This document shows positions 1 through 7,927 of a stretch of 64,000 nucleotides of DNA, piece by piece. This DNA comes from an uncultured Bacteroidota bacterium (GTDB lineage Bacteria > Bacteroidota > Bacteroidia > NS11-12g > UBA9320): NCBI GenBank assembly GCA_937124965.1, contig CAKZLB010000074.1, forward strand, positions 62,001 to 126,000, written 5' to 3'. Below the pieces are notes generated by a model. That model was not told the origin of the DNA, did not search any database, and was given only the letters and a program-made list of their open reading frames with translations. Position 1 is the stretch's first letter; every line of letters begins with the position of its first letter. Both the position numbers and the translations under genes were made by a program.

Positions 1-244
1 CGTTAACGATATTGATTTCTTGGTTTTCGTCTTCCACTTCATCAACGTCAACAATCTTACGATTACGATAAATTTCTAAATCTCCCTGATCGGTATTAAT
101 GATAATATCGAAGTTGGAGTCATCACCATATTTTTTTCGAAGCATACTTCTAAAAACATCCTCCATTACCGCCATCATGGTGGCACGGTCGATATTCTTA
201 AACTCCTTAAATTCCGCAAATGATTCTACTAGTCCTAAAGTCAT
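1..244 (-). CDS. nusA: Transcription termination/antitermination factor NusA, N-terminal part
   Basis: This is the first 81 or so codons of NusA; the rest lies left of the window. The reading runs MTLGLVESFAEFKEFKNIDR, then TMMAVMEDVFRSMLRKKYG, and then an acidic VDVDEVEDENQ stretch, which matches the N-terminal RNA-polymerase-binding domain of Bacteroidota NusA. NusA binds RNA polymerase and affects pausing, termination and antitermination. The ATG at 242-244 lies 7 nt after the rimP stop, so the two genes form the conserved rimP-nusA operon (infB usually follows). The promoter and leader hairpin described upstream of rimP would control both. The identification is firm; only the truncation limits it. 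Confidence 0.93.
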   Translation of the reverse strand, partial: MTLGLVESFAEFKEFKNIDRATMMAVMEDVFRSMLRKKYGDDSNFDIIINTDQGDLEIYRNRKIVDVDEVEDENQEINIVN

Positions 245-251
245 GTTGTTC

Positions 252-719
252 TTACTTAAAAGATAATACTACGGTTGAATTTACTATTTGATCAAATGGT
301 ATTTCTACCGGAATGACCTCTTCTTTTTGTTTCTTTTGTTTTTTTGTCAAATCGGGCAACCCAATTATTCCTTCGTCTGTAACTTCTGAAAGCTTAATTA
401 TTTGAGTAACCTCTTGCGTTTCAACGGATAATTTTCGCCCAATATGTTTTGGGTATTGTCGGGGATGAACCAATGGTAAGTCCGCGCCAGGACTTGAAAC
501 TTCAAGGATAAAAGGTTCGGTTTCAAATTCTTCGTCATCAACCACTTTAGAGATTGCACGACTCACACTCGAACATTGATCAACACTAATTCCTTCGTCA
601 CCATCCAACAACACTTGCACCTTTTTACTTCGTTCACCTTTTACAATGTCAACTAGAAAAAAAGGAGTGTTTTTAACCTCTTCTTCTACAATTGACCGTA
701 TGGTGTCTACAAGTGTCAT
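252..719 (-). CDS. rimP: Ribosome maturation factor RimP
   Basis: RimP helps mature the 30S ribosomal subunit. The 155-residue protein starts MTLVDTIRSIVEEE and has the family features: an N-terminal alpha/beta domain with VDIVKGERSKKVQVLLDGDEGISVDQ split around residues 25-50, the SRAISKVVDD segment, the EVSSPGADLPL signature, and a C-terminal SH3-like domain ending VEIPFDQIVNSTVVLSF. A longer frame opens at a TTG at 749, but that would run through the leader hairpin and its poly-U tract, so the ATG at 717-719 is chosen. nusA follows after 7 nt. No strong Shine-Dalgarno sequence is visible, which is usual in this phylum. Confidence 0.93.
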   Translation of the reverse strand: MTLVDTIRSIVEEEVKNTPFFLVDIVKGERSKKVQVLLDGDEGISVDQCSSVSRAISKVVDDEEFETEPFILEVSSPGADLPLVHPRQYPKHIGRKLSVETQEVTQIIKLSEVTDEGIIGLPDLTKKQKKQKEEVIPVEIPFDQIVNSTVVLSFK

Positions 720-729
720 ATTCTTGAGT

Positions 730-758
730 AAAAAAAAGAGGGAATTCAAATTCCCTCT
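730..758 (-). terminator. Terminator-like hairpin in the rimP leader (possible attenuator)
   Basis: On the minus strand a 9-bp perfect stem (arms 737-745 and 750-758) with a 4-nt loop is followed by eight U. It has the form of an intrinsic terminator. It lies downstream of a well-matched promoter and ends only about 10 nt before the rimP ATG. It could end transcripts from the 876-2826 genes, or attenuate rimP-nusA, or both. Confidence 0.75.
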
Positions 759-780
759 TCCTTTCTCCGTTTTAACGCCG

Positions 781-811
781 CAAAAATAGCGATTTTGTTG
801 GTTTTCGCAAA
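781..811 (-). promoter_or_regulatory. Bacteroidota-type promoter of rimP-nusA
   Basis: Read on the minus strand, TTTG (808-811), a 19-nt spacer and TATTTTTG (781-788) match the consensus TTTG-N19-TAnnTTTG exactly. The predicted transcript would start around 773-776 and carry a leader of about 55 nt that includes the terminator-like hairpin. Confidence 0.8.
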
Positions 812-875
812 AAAATCATTACCCTTCCTAAATGGAGGTTTATTCTTCTAAATGTGATTTTAAGAATGAGAGCTT

Positions 876-2192
876 TTAGGCCTCAATCGCCTCGAAATTA
901 TTTATCTCAATATTGTTTGCCTTTAGTGAGTGCATCAGACTATATAAGCCGAAGAAGGTGCGATTTACATAAATGAAGTGTTTAGACCCTCTGTTTCCAT
1001 TCATCTTCCGTAGGGTGGTATCTTTTGCAAACTTTTCACCTAATGTGGCTATTTCAGTAAAAAAGGCCTCATCAGAAAAATCGAAGGTAGGAGAATTTAA
1101 CGGTCTGGTGAATATTGACAACAACTGATAGAACATCTCTGTGAAGAATTCAATTTCCTCCTGAGTGTCCTCAGGCTTAATAATTTCTAGATCTTTGAGT
1201 TTTCCAAGAAACAAAGGTTTATCTTGAAACACTGCTGCATCGGCTAATTCAAAATATGGGATGTAAAACTCTTCAGGGATTTCTTTCATACATCCAAAAT
1301 CTAGGGCAATCAACTCTCCATTTTCTGTCACTAGAAAGTTTCCTGGATGAGGATCCGCATGAACTTTTTTCAGCACATGAACTTGATACATGTAAAAATC
1401 CCAAAGAGTTTGTCCAACCTTATTTGCTAAATGAGCATCTGAGTTTTGCTTCGCAAATTCTGAAAGATGTATACCAGTCATCCAGTCCATGGTAATAATT
1501 CTATCTGAAGATAGTTCAGGATAATATGATGGAAATTTTAAGTTTGGGATGTGTTCACAAGCATTTGCAACTTCTTGGCTTTGATTAATTTCATTTAAAT
1601 AGTCCGTTTCGTCAATTAGCTTCTCCTCAACTTCTTTAAAGTATTTGTCTGAGTCTTTCCCTTTGATGTTAAACATTTTCATGGCGATAGGCTTAACCAT
1701 TGCCAAATCGCTGCTAATACTTTCCGAAACCCCAGGATACTGAATTTTGACAGCAAGAGTTCTACCGTCCTTTTTCGCTTGGTGTACTTGACCGATACTG
1801 GCAGCATTGATAGAGGAAGAGTTAAACTCATCGAATAACTCGGATGGAGTTTTGCCGAAATAACGTGTAAAGGTTTTTATAACTAACGCGGGCGATAGTG
1901 GAGGAACAGAAAACTGGGATAACGAAAACTTTTCGACATATGCTTGAGGTAAGATGTTCTGTTCCATGCTCAGCATTTGAGCAACTTTAAGAGCGCTTCC
2001 TTTTAGATTTTTCAAACTATCGTATATGTCTTCGGCATTCGATTGGTCTAACTTCTCTTTTGCATCTTCCTCACTTATTACAAGTTTGTTGCCGTAATAT
2101 TTCAAATAGTTTGCACCCACTTTTGCACCGGTTTGCAGTAGTTTAGAAGCGCGTTTTATTTTGGAAATCGGAATGTTATCTATTGTTTCCAT
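876..2192 (-). CDS. ABC1/UbiB-family atypical protein kinase-like protein
   Basis: The 438-residue protein belongs to the ABC1/AarF/ADCK family of atypical kinases, many of which support quinone or lipid metabolism at membranes. Visible motifs in order are KVAQMLS at 69-75 (the family KxGQ motif, here with Ala for Gly), the Ala-rich loop AASIGQVH (130-137), the lysine of LAVKIQ (K149), an ETDYLNE helix (195-201), the catalytic HADPHPGNF (D280, N285) and the metal-binding DFG (D298). It lies 1 nt after the TetR-like gene, so they are probably cotranscribed. The substrate is unknown, and neighbours give no ubiquinone or menaquinone gene. Confidence 0.85.
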   Translation of the reverse strand: METIDNIPISKIKRASKLLQTGAKVGANYLKYYGNKLVISEEDAKEKLDQSNAEDIYDSLKNLKGSALKVAQMLSMEQNILPQAYVEKFSLSQFSVPPLSPALVIKTFTRYFGKTPSELFDEFNSSSINAASIGQVHQAKKDGRTLAVKIQYPGVSESISSDLAMVKPIAMKMFNIKGKDSDKYFKEVEEKLIDETDYLNEINQSQEVANACEHIPNLKFPSYYPELSSDRIITMDWMTGIHLSEFAKQNSDAHLANKVGQTLWDFYMYQVHVLKKVHADPHPGNFLVTENGELIALDFGCMKEIPEEFYIPYFELADAAVFQDKPLFLGKLKDLEIIKPEDTQEEIEFFTEMFYQLLSIFTRPLNSPTFDFSDEAFFTEIATLGEKFAKDTTLRKMNGNRGSKHFIYVNRTFFGLYSLMHSLKANNIEINNFEAIEA

Positions 2193-2193
2193 G

Positions 2194-2826
2194 TTAACGT
2201 TTTATGGTTTCTTTGAAAAGAAATTTACCCAAGTCAACTACATCGTGAAACGGGCTGCTTTGAACCAACGAAATGCCCGTGTTGATGGATTTTTCAATAA
2301 GGACATCCGTCTTTTCGAAACTAGGAGATTCATCGTTTAACCAAAATTTCAAAACAAACATGAAGTGTCCCCATGTCATTTCAGAAGCTGTTTTTTCTTG
2401 TATTTCCTCTAATTGTTTTATGGGAAGATTAAAGGAAGGTAAATCTAAATGAGCAACGAATTTTTTAAACTCCTTTTTTAAGCCTAAAAGGACTTTAATG
2501 TTTTGAAGTGAACTGACATTTCCACTTAGAGCATAAACCACATAACTGCGATTTGCGGTCAACAGTTCAAAAAAGGTGAAATAAAAGGACAGTAGTTTGT
2601 CTTTAGCTTCAAAATCGTTGTACTCCTCATTTTTGTGGAGTAGGGTTATGGTGTTATTAAAGAACGTTGTAAAAATGGACTTTTCTAATACCTCAAACGA
2701 AGGAAAATGAGCGTAAAATTCCGACTCTTTTAAGTCAATGGTTTTTACAAAAGCAAACACGGATTTAGGTTTTTCTCCATGTTCTAATACATATGCCATG
2801 TATCCGGAGATTATTTCTTGAGACAT
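2194..2826 (-). CDS. TetR-like regulatory protein paired with the ABC1 kinase
   Basis: This 210-residue protein has an N-terminal region of about 50 residues compatible with a TetR helix-turn-helix (a DLKESEFYAHFPSFEVLEKS segment ends the DNA-binding domain), followed by an all-helical ligand-type domain. Similar TetR-like proteins sit next to ABC1 kinases in many Bacteroidota. The HTH is weak by eye, so DNA binding is an inference. It starts at an ATG at 2824-2826 and is separated from the kinase gene by a single nucleotide. A function as the kinase operon regulator, or as a partner of unknown role, fits equally well. Confidence 0.65.
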   Translation of the reverse strand: MSQEIISGYMAYVLEHGEKPKSVFAFVKTIDLKESEFYAHFPSFEVLEKSIFTTFFNNTITLLHKNEEYNDFEAKDKLLSFYFTFFELLTANRSYVVYALSGNVSSLQNIKVLLGLKKEFKKFVAHLDLPSFNLPIKQLEEIQEKTASEMTWGHFMFVLKFWLNDESPSFEKTDVLIEKSINTGISLVQSSPFHDVVDLGKFLFKETIKR

Positions 2827-3064
2827 ACTTTAAGGTTTTGAATTTAAAACAACCACAGTGAGAGATTTGTTTCAAGAGCATAACGTGTATTTGGATTAAG
2901 AATGATTCTCGATAGTAACTCTATCTGTTTGACAATCAGGGTTATTGTCTTTCTTTTTACTCGGCCAATGAATGATGCCTAAAGAATACTCGACGAACAC
3001 AGCGGTTTAGTTGATTTATTTCGAACTGATTATATGCAGTAAGATTAAATGAAGTCAGAAGATT

Positions 3065-3529
3065 TCAACTAGTCTCGCTTATATGATTAGTTAAGATTTG
3101 ATTTGTTTTCTTTTGAAGGGATTCTTTAAAAAATGGTGTCCAACCCAATATATACCCGGGTAGTCCCAATGCTTGAGATGACCATCTCCAGAGATTAAAG
3201 TCATCCCGATGTTCAATAATTTTACCTTCTTTAAATTTAAAAGATGCGTGAATGTGGTTAACAACTAAACGTTTCTTTCTTCCATACACGTACTTTGCCG
3301 TCCAGTCTGCAGAACCCTTGAATTCATCATATTGAATATTTTTAACGGAAATCTCGGCTTTTTCATCAAGTCGGCTAACTAGCATTTCCCACATGTGATG
3401 TGCTTTTTTACCGTGTAACTCTCCAAACGCTGGATCACTAAATACCACATCAGCATGATAACATGCTAGCATTTTATTAGTGTCGCGTTGACTAAAAGAG
3501 TCGTAAAATTCTTGAATACAGTTTTTCAC
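3065..3529 (-). CDS. NTF2-like / SnoaL-like domain protein
   Basis: The 154-residue protein shows the SnoaL/NTF2 cone fold signature: an N-terminal helix pair IQEFYDSFSQRDTNKMLACY, then a DVVFSDPAFGELHGKKAH strand-turn typical of nuclear-transport-factor-2-like isomerase or binding domains, and strands with ASFKFKEGKIIEHRDDFN. Members include isomerases, hydrolases and small-molecule binders, so no reaction can be assigned. It has no signal peptide and is probably cytoplasmic. It is transcribed alone: 238 nt separate it from the TetR-like gene and the csp terminator lies just upstream. Confidence 0.75.
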   Translation of the reverse strand: MKNCIQEFYDSFSQRDTNKMLACYHADVVFSDPAFGELHGKKAHHMWEMLVSRLDEKAEISVKNIQYDEFKGSADWTAKYVYGRKKRLVVNHIHASFKFKEGKIIEHRDDFNLWRWSSQALGLPGYILGWTPFFKESLQKKTNQILTNHISETS

Positions 3530-3574
3530 GGGCTAAAGATATTGATTGGTTAGGACTACAGAAAGTTCGGACAT

Positions 3575-3601
3575 AAAAAAAGCCTATCAACTAGATAGGC
3601 T
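3575..3601 (-). terminator. Intrinsic terminator after the cold-shock gene
   Basis: On the minus strand an 8-bp stem (arms 3581-3588 and 3594-3601) with a 5-nt loop is followed by a run of U, 29 nt after the csp stop codon. Confidence 0.85.
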
Positions 3602-3630
3602 TTCGATTTCAATATTTTAAAAGAAATTGA

Positions 3631-3822
3631 TTACGATAACTTAACGTTAACCGCGTTTAATCCTTTTCTACCTTCTTCTACGTCATAGGTTACTTTGTCA
3701 CCCTCTGTAATGTCATCGGTTAAACCATTTACGTGAACAAACACGTCTTTACCTCCGTCTTCCGGAGTGATAAAACCAAATCCTTTGGAATTATTGAAAA
3801 ATTTTACTGTTCCAGTACTCAT
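3631..3822 (-). CDS. Cold-shock domain protein (CspA family)
   Basis: The 63-residue protein is a complete single cold-shock domain that binds single-stranded RNA and DNA as an RNA chaperone. The RNP1 motif KGFGFI (13-18) and RNP2 motif DVFVHV (26-31) are intact, and the start [10 protein letters not shown] and the end GLNAVNVKL are typical. It is monocistronic, with its own -7 box upstream and a terminator downstream. Whether it is cold-induced or constitutive cannot be told from the sequence; its leader is only about 20 nt long, which does not suggest a long cold-sensing 5' UTR of the E. coli cspA kind. Confidence 0.95.
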   Translation of the reverse strand: MSTGTVKFFNNSKGFGFITPEDGGKDVFVHVNGLTDDITEGDKVTYDVEEGRKGLNAVNVKLS

Positions 3823-3841
3823 TAAAATATGTATTAAGATG

Positions 3842-3849
3842 CAAAGGTA
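3842..3849 (-). promoter_or_regulatory. -7 box of the cold-shock gene
   Basis: TACCTTTG on the minus strand lies 19 nt before the ATG. No good TTTG is seen 19 nt further upstream. Confidence 0.6.
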
Positions 3850-3913
3850 CCAGAATAATTGGCAATCTGGCTATACCTTGAGTTTTATTTTATTGAATCA
3901 ACGTTAATTGTGT

Positions 3914-4372
3914 TTAATTTCGGACGGTAAGCAGGTTCCCGTTTCTAAAAACATTGTATCGTTTTAAGCTAAACCGAGTAGGGCCTTGAAGAACAAACCC
4001 ATCGAAACTATATAGGCTTTGACAGCATTGAGAAAATGTGTCGTTTTGGTAGGTTCCACATCGCAATTGTATGTTGCTCGAATCGACTTGTATGAATCCA
4101 CAATCCGTGTCAGGGTCAAAGGTACAAGTGCGTTCAATCGCATAAAATTCATCATCGAAATTATGTACTAGAAATATTCCTCGATTTCCACCTTCCAGCA
4201 ATGAGTAGCCGCCTAGATTCTGCAAATGAAAGTGGAGAGGAAGGTCCATATTAACAGTCACACTTACTGGTACATCTGGAATAAATACTTGTCCATTTGT
4301 TTGTGTGTCATCCTTACATGATGATCCAAGAAAAACAATTGAAACCAGCAGGACTAACCAAGACTTATGCAT
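3914..4372 (-). CDS. Rieske-like lipoprotein with Cys-rich, His-poor ligand motifs
   Basis: The protein starts best at the ATG at 4370-4372, giving MHKSWLVLLVSIVFLGSSC, a lipoprotein signal with SSCKDD acidic residues that favour surface display. The rest resembles the small Rieske-fold lipoproteins of Bacteroidota: a strand with FLVHNFDDEFYAIERTCTFD, then CGFIQVDSSNIQLRCG, a CC pair in FSQCCQSLYSFDGFVLQG, and the conserved ending GPTRFSLKRYNV. A classical Rieske centre needs CxH and CxxH; the His residues are absent here, so a 2Fe-2S centre of the usual kind is unlikely. It overlaps the end of the dehydrogenase gene by 8 nt, so it is translated in the same operon. Confidence 0.7.
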   Translation of the reverse strand: MHKSWLVLLVSIVFLGSSCKDDTQTNGQVFIPDVPVSVTVNMDLPLHFHLQNLGGYSLLEGGNRGIFLVHNFDDEFYAIERTCTFDPDTDCGFIQVDSSNIQLRCGTYQNDTFSQCCQSLYSFDGFVLQGPTRFSLKRYNVFRNGNLLTVRN

Positions 4373-5204
4373 AATCGTAAAATCCTTTACCAGACTTTCG
4401 ACCATGATGACCAGCGTCTACTTTTTGTTTTTGAATTCGACTGGGTCTGAACTTGCTATCTTGATTGAATAAGTCAAACATAGATTGAGTTACAGAATAG
4501 TTTGTTTCAACACCGATTAAATCCATCAATTTAAATGGCCCCATTTTAAAACCACTCGCTTGAAGTAAATCATCTATATCTTCATGACTCGCCACATTTT
4601 CTTCAAGAATTTTAAGACCTTCTACATAATAATGTCGAGCAACTCGATTAACAATAAAGCCAGGAGAGTCTTTTGCCATAATTGGCGTTTTTTTGATTTG
4701 TTTCACGAAATTATATGCTTTCTGCGCAATTTCTTCTGAAGTGTGTGCACCACTTACAACTTCTACTAACTTCATTATATGTGCAGGGTTGAAGAAGTGA
4801 ATTCCAACAACTCTTTCAGGGTAATTAATTAAGGCTGATATTTGGGTAATTGGAATAGAAGAAGTGTTTGTAGCTAATATGGTTTCGTTGCTATTGATAG
4901 CGGCTAAGTCTTGGAAAAGCTTTGTTTTTACGTCTAATCTTTCTACAATAGCTTCAATTACTAAATCCACGATAAGATCGTTTAGGGTATCTGTAGTTGT
5001 GATAAGACTCAAGCATTGTTGCTTTGCGGTTTCATCTAATTTACCTATTGAAATTCCTTTGTTTAGATTTTTAGTAATAGACGCCTTAGCCTTTTCTAAA
5101 GCAGAGTTATGTAAATCAAATAATAATACCTCATGGCCAGCTAGGGCACAAACTTGTGCAATTCCTGCTCCCATGGTTCCTGCTCCTACAATTCCTATTT
5201 TCAT
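4365..5204 (-). CDS. 3-hydroxyacyl-CoA (3-hydroxybutyryl-CoA) dehydrogenase
   Basis: The 279-residue enzyme oxidises (S)-3-hydroxyacyl-CoA to 3-ketoacyl-CoA with NAD+, acting in fatty-acid or butanoate metabolism. It has the Rossmann NAD site IGIVGAGTMGAGIAQ at residues 3-17, the acidic FDL end of the second strand, the family signature NTSSIPITQI, the catalytic His in GIHFFNPAHIMKLVEVV, and the C-terminal dimerisation domain ending GRKSGKGFYDY. The length is that of stand-alone enzymes, without a hydratase fusion. Its ATG shares one base with the stop of the PorV-like gene (TAATG), so the three genes from 6298 to 3914 are translationally linked. Confidence 0.93.
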   Translation of the reverse strand: MKIGIVGAGTMGAGIAQVCALAGHEVLLFDLHNSALEKAKASITKNLNKGISIGKLDETAKQQCLSLITTTDTLNDLIVDLVIEAIVERLDVKTKLFQDLAAINSNETILATNTSSIPITQISALINYPERVVGIHFFNPAHIMKLVEVVSGAHTSEEIAQKAYNFVKQIKKTPIMAKDSPGFIVNRVARHYYVEGLKILEENVASHEDIDDLLQASGFKMGPFKLMDLIGVETNYSVTQSMFDLFNQDSKFRPSRIQKQKVDAGHHGRKSGKGFYDYA

Positions 5205-6298
5205 TAATTTGAAGTTGTATCTGTTGTACTTGAATTAAATTTAAATCGAATCGAAAACACATGGGAATAATTTACCGCTGCTGTGGATGCAACATTAGCC
5301 ATTGCGTAATCGATTGCAAATTTATCCAGATTTAACCCTATGCCAATGTTTGGCTGAAAAGACCACAATTCTTTTCTATCGATATTTTCAACTTTTTGAA
5401 TATTTCCAACTCCTGCTCTAACAAAAACAGCATCTGCGTAACCAAACTGCACACCTAAGTGTGGATCGACACTTAAGGCATCCGTTTTAATTACGGTGTT
5501 TCTCTTACCATCTGTAGTTAAGTCGGCATTTAATTCTGCGTCAAGTGTATAGTTTTCACCAATTTGAACCTTTTTGGCCGCACCAAGCAGAATTCTGGGT
5601 AATGTAATTTCTAAGGAGTTTTTTGGTATTTCTTGGTTTAATTGAGCCAGTGTTTCCTTTTGAGCGTCGGTAAACGTGAAATTCCAAGCATTGAATGTGC
5701 TGGTAACATCTCTTGCAACCACAGCAAATCTCCAATCATTATCTAACTTGTATTGCAAACCAGCGTCAAGACCAAAACCCCAAGCGTTGGCAAATTGTCC
5801 AGCTTTACGCCGAATAACTTTGGCACTTCCTCCGAAACTCAATCCATTTTTCAACAATTTTTGAGCATAGCTAAACATGAACGAATAGTCGACAGAAGAG
5901 AATTCAGTAATTAAGTCGTAATCAAGCACTCCATTTTTCCAAATGTCTAATGTGTTTGGAATTCCATCGATTCCCATTCTCACAAAAGAAACTGCCATGG
6001 CATTATTTTCACCTGCTTTAAAGGCAACGCCACTATAATCATAGTTTGCAATTCCTGCGAAATAATTAGAGTGCATATAACTAAGTTGTACGTTGTCTTT
6101 TAAGTGAACCAATCCCGCTGGGTTCCAATAACCAGCAGTTACGTCATCAACGGATGCAATAACGGATTGAGACATTCCGAACGATTTGGCTCCGACACCC
6201 ACAAAAAGAAATTCGTTTGAATACTTTGGGGCACTTTGGGCGTATGTTAAAAGAGATATACATGCTAGGCAGCATGAAACAACTAATTTCTTCATCAT
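5204..6298 (-). CDS. PorV/PorQ-like outer-membrane beta-barrel
   Basis: The 364-residue protein has a Sec signal peptide (LVVSCCLACISLLTYAQ) and the N-terminal signature of the PorV/PorQ family: FLFVGVGAKSFGMSQSVIA followed by DVTAGYWNPAGL. The rest is amphipathic strands ending in FSIRFKF, as expected of an outer-membrane barrel. Such proteins include the T9SS shuttle PorV and a conserved relative usually called PorV2; this one is more like the latter. It starts at ATG 6296-6298, overlapping the stop of the preceding gene as ATGA, and its own stop overlaps the dehydrogenase ATG. A T9SS role is inferred from the family only. Confidence 0.75.
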   Translation of the reverse strand: MMKKLVVSCCLACISLLTYAQSAPKYSNEFLFVGVGAKSFGMSQSVIASVDDVTAGYWNPAGLVHLKDNVQLSYMHSNYFAGIANYDYSGVAFKAGENNAMAVSFVRMGIDGIPNTLDIWKNGVLDYDLITEFSSVDYSFMFSYAQKLLKNGLSFGGSAKVIRRKAGQFANAWGFGLDAGLQYKLDNDWRFAVVARDVTSTFNAWNFTFTDAQKETLAQLNQEIPKNSLEITLPRILLGAAKKVQIGENYTLDAELNADLTTDGKRNTVIKTDALSVDPHLGVQFGYADAVFVRAGVGNIQKVENIDRKELWSFQPNIGIGLNLDKFAIDYAMANVASTAAVNYSHVFSIRFKFNSSTTDTTSN

Positions 6299-6945
6299 TT
6301 TAATTCAACTTCGAGTTCTTCAATTAAACTTGGCAATTGCTTGTCCAAGTTAGTGATAATTGAGCTTAATAACATCTTTTGTTCTTCGGAGAACGGTTGT
6401 AATCTCATTTTAGTACAAATTTTACCCAAAGCGTACACGATGTTATCAATTTCAGTGTAGGAGTTTAAATACTGTATTTCCTTAAAACGAGTGAAACCTT
6501 CTTCAAACAACTCAAAGTTATCGAATTCATTTTTAGATAAAAACGATTGCAACACCTTACTGTCGACGAGGTTGTATTCTGTGTATAGCTTTTTAGCCAA
6601 GTTTGGATTTTGAATGAGTAAAAATCTATCAATTGCCAGCTCAACAAGAATGTGAGATACGAACCAATCCTTAGGAATTTCTGTTGAACTAGTCCGAATA
6701 GACTGCGTCACAAAATTCATAGCTTCATGAAAGCCATCCCAAGCATGAAATGTCTTGTCACTTTGAACATGCTGAATACATCCTTTTAAAAGAGATAATT
6801 CTAAGTCATTGACTGGGGGGTCTATATTGAGGTTTAGTTTACTGCCTTTTACAAAATTTCTAACCAAATCAGGGAAAATCAATCCTAAATTGAAATACGG
6901 ATTGTTCGGTTTGTTATCAAAATAATAATGGGATAAAAAGTTCAC
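6295..6945 (-). CDS. Acyl-carrier-protein phosphodiesterase-like protein (AcpH/DUF479-like)
   Basis: The 216-residue protein begins MNFLSHYYF when the GTG at 6943-6945 is read as the start, matching the usual MNFLAHLYL start of the AcpH family. It continues with a LIFPDLVRNFVKG segment resembling the GNFxxDxVKG metal site, a HVQSDKTFH motif, and a late SHILVELAIDRFL helix. AcpH removes the 4'-phosphopantetheine arm from ACP. The match is partial, so the reaction is a family-based inference. The -7 box ends only 4 nt upstream of the GTG, suggesting a leaderless transcript. It heads the 6945-3914 operon. Confidence 0.65.
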   Translation of the reverse strand: MNFLSHYYFDNKPNNPYFNLGLIFPDLVRNFVKGSKLNLNIDPPVNDLELSLLKGCIQHVQSDKTFHAWDGFHEAMNFVTQSIRTSSTEIPKDWFVSHILVELAIDRFLLIQNPNLAKKLYTEYNLVDSKVLQSFLSKNEFDNFELFEEGFTRFKEIQYLNSYTEIDNIVYALGKICTKMRLQPFSEEQKMLLSSIITNLDKQLPSLIEELEVELK

Positions 6946-6949
6946 GTGT

Positions 6950-6957
6950 CAAAGGTA
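6950..6957 (-). promoter_or_regulatory. -7 box abutting the GTG start of the AcpH-like gene
   Basis: TACCTTTG on the minus strand ends 4 nt before the GTG start codon. A TTG about 22 nt upstream is a poor -33 element. Confidence 0.55.
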
Positions 6958-7049
6958 TGATTAAGTGTTTTGATACGAACAAGTTTTAGATAGATATTAG
7001 GATAGATAATCAAAACTGATAAATTGCGTTTTGAAATAAAGTTTACATT

Positions 7050-7592
7050 ATGAAATTGATAAAGATAGCTTTTATTGGATTGCTCAGTATGTCTTTTGTA
7101 GCGACGGCTCAAGATATACCCACCAATGAAGAAACAGGTAAGGCAGAGTACAAACATGCAGAAAACATTCCTGGTTTAACTCCTGAGCAGTTGTATGATC
7201 GAGGGTTGGCCTGGGTAAACAAGTTTTATACAAATCCGAATGGAGTTTTAAATACCCAAGACAAAGAAGGAGGGAAAATTGTTGGTAGAGCACGATTCAA
7301 GCTCTCAAGAATTGAAAATAAGGGTCATGTTAATCCAAACGCAGGATTTGTTTCATATCAAATAACGTTGCAGTTTAAAGATGGGAAATATCGGTATGTG
7401 ATAGATGCGATACGATGGGAGAAACCTTCTTACTATGATGTCTCTCAATGGACAGATAAGGAACAATCGAATTACAACGAAGCAGAATATACTTCATACA
7501 TTGAGCAGACCACCAAATACTTCGATACTCTAATTGAGAATCTAGAAAGTTACATGAAAGTAGGTGAAGTCAAAAAAACTGACGATTGGTAA
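7050..7592 (+). CDS. Secreted DUF4468-like protein
   Basis: The 180-residue protein has a Sec signal (MKLIKIAFIGLLSMSFVATAQ) and a single domain with a GLTPEQLYDRGLAWVNKFY helix, a central GGKIVGRARFKLS strand, the SYQITLQFKDGKYRYVIDAIRW strands and a C-terminal helix. This looks like the DUF4468 (TBP-like fold) family of Bacteroidota periplasmic or secreted proteins, whose function is unknown. It is divergent from the AcpH-like gene, with about 100 nt between them, and convergent with the zinc-ribbon gene 5 nt downstream. It lacks a lipobox and a T9SS domain. Confidence 0.7.
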   Translation: MKLIKIAFIGLLSMSFVATAQDIPTNEETGKAEYKHAENIPGLTPEQLYDRGLAWVNKFYTNPNGVLNTQDKEGGKIVGRARFKLSRIENKGHVNPNAGFVSYQITLQFKDGKYRYVIDAIRWEKPSYYDVSQWTDKEQSNYNEAEYTSYIEQTTKYFDTLIENLESYMKVGEVKKTDDW

Positions 7593-7597
7593 GCCTA

Positions 7598-7774
7598 TTA
7601 AGCTCTCCAATAATATTTACACGTTTTGCAACGCATTAATATATTTTTGAACCAGTTTGTAGGAAAACCAATTCCTACCATAAGTTTTTCAATTTTGTTT
7701 AATATTCGATTGCCTGAAACAGGTTTTATTTCGAATTTGTGATGGTGGCAATTGGGGCATGCTAAGTTTGTCAT
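7598..7774 (-). CDS. Small zinc-ribbon protein
   Basis: This 58-residue protein starts at the ATG at 7772-7774 (MTNLACPNCHHHKFEIKP). Two Cys pairs, CPNC near residue 6 and CKTC near residue 50, ending in YYWRA, form a plausible treble-clef or zinc-ribbon site. An in-frame ATG 27 nt earlier is possible but lies almost on a TACCTTTA -7-like box. No function can be assigned; such ribbons often bind nucleic acid or partner proteins. It is convergent with the DUF4468 gene. Confidence 0.6.
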   Translation of the reverse strand: MTNLACPNCHHHKFEIKPVSGNRILNKIEKLMVGIGFPTNWFKNILMRCKTCKYYWRA

Positions 7775-7927
7775 AATCTTGTATTTTATCTTATCTATCA
7801 TAAAGGTAACAGTATTTTATGACAAAAGATTTAACAAAGGCTCCATTTTACAGTGTTATTACATATTGATGTCCAGGAGGTTATAAAACAAATTGTGTGA
7901 CCATCTGTTGTATTTATCTGCACAAAA

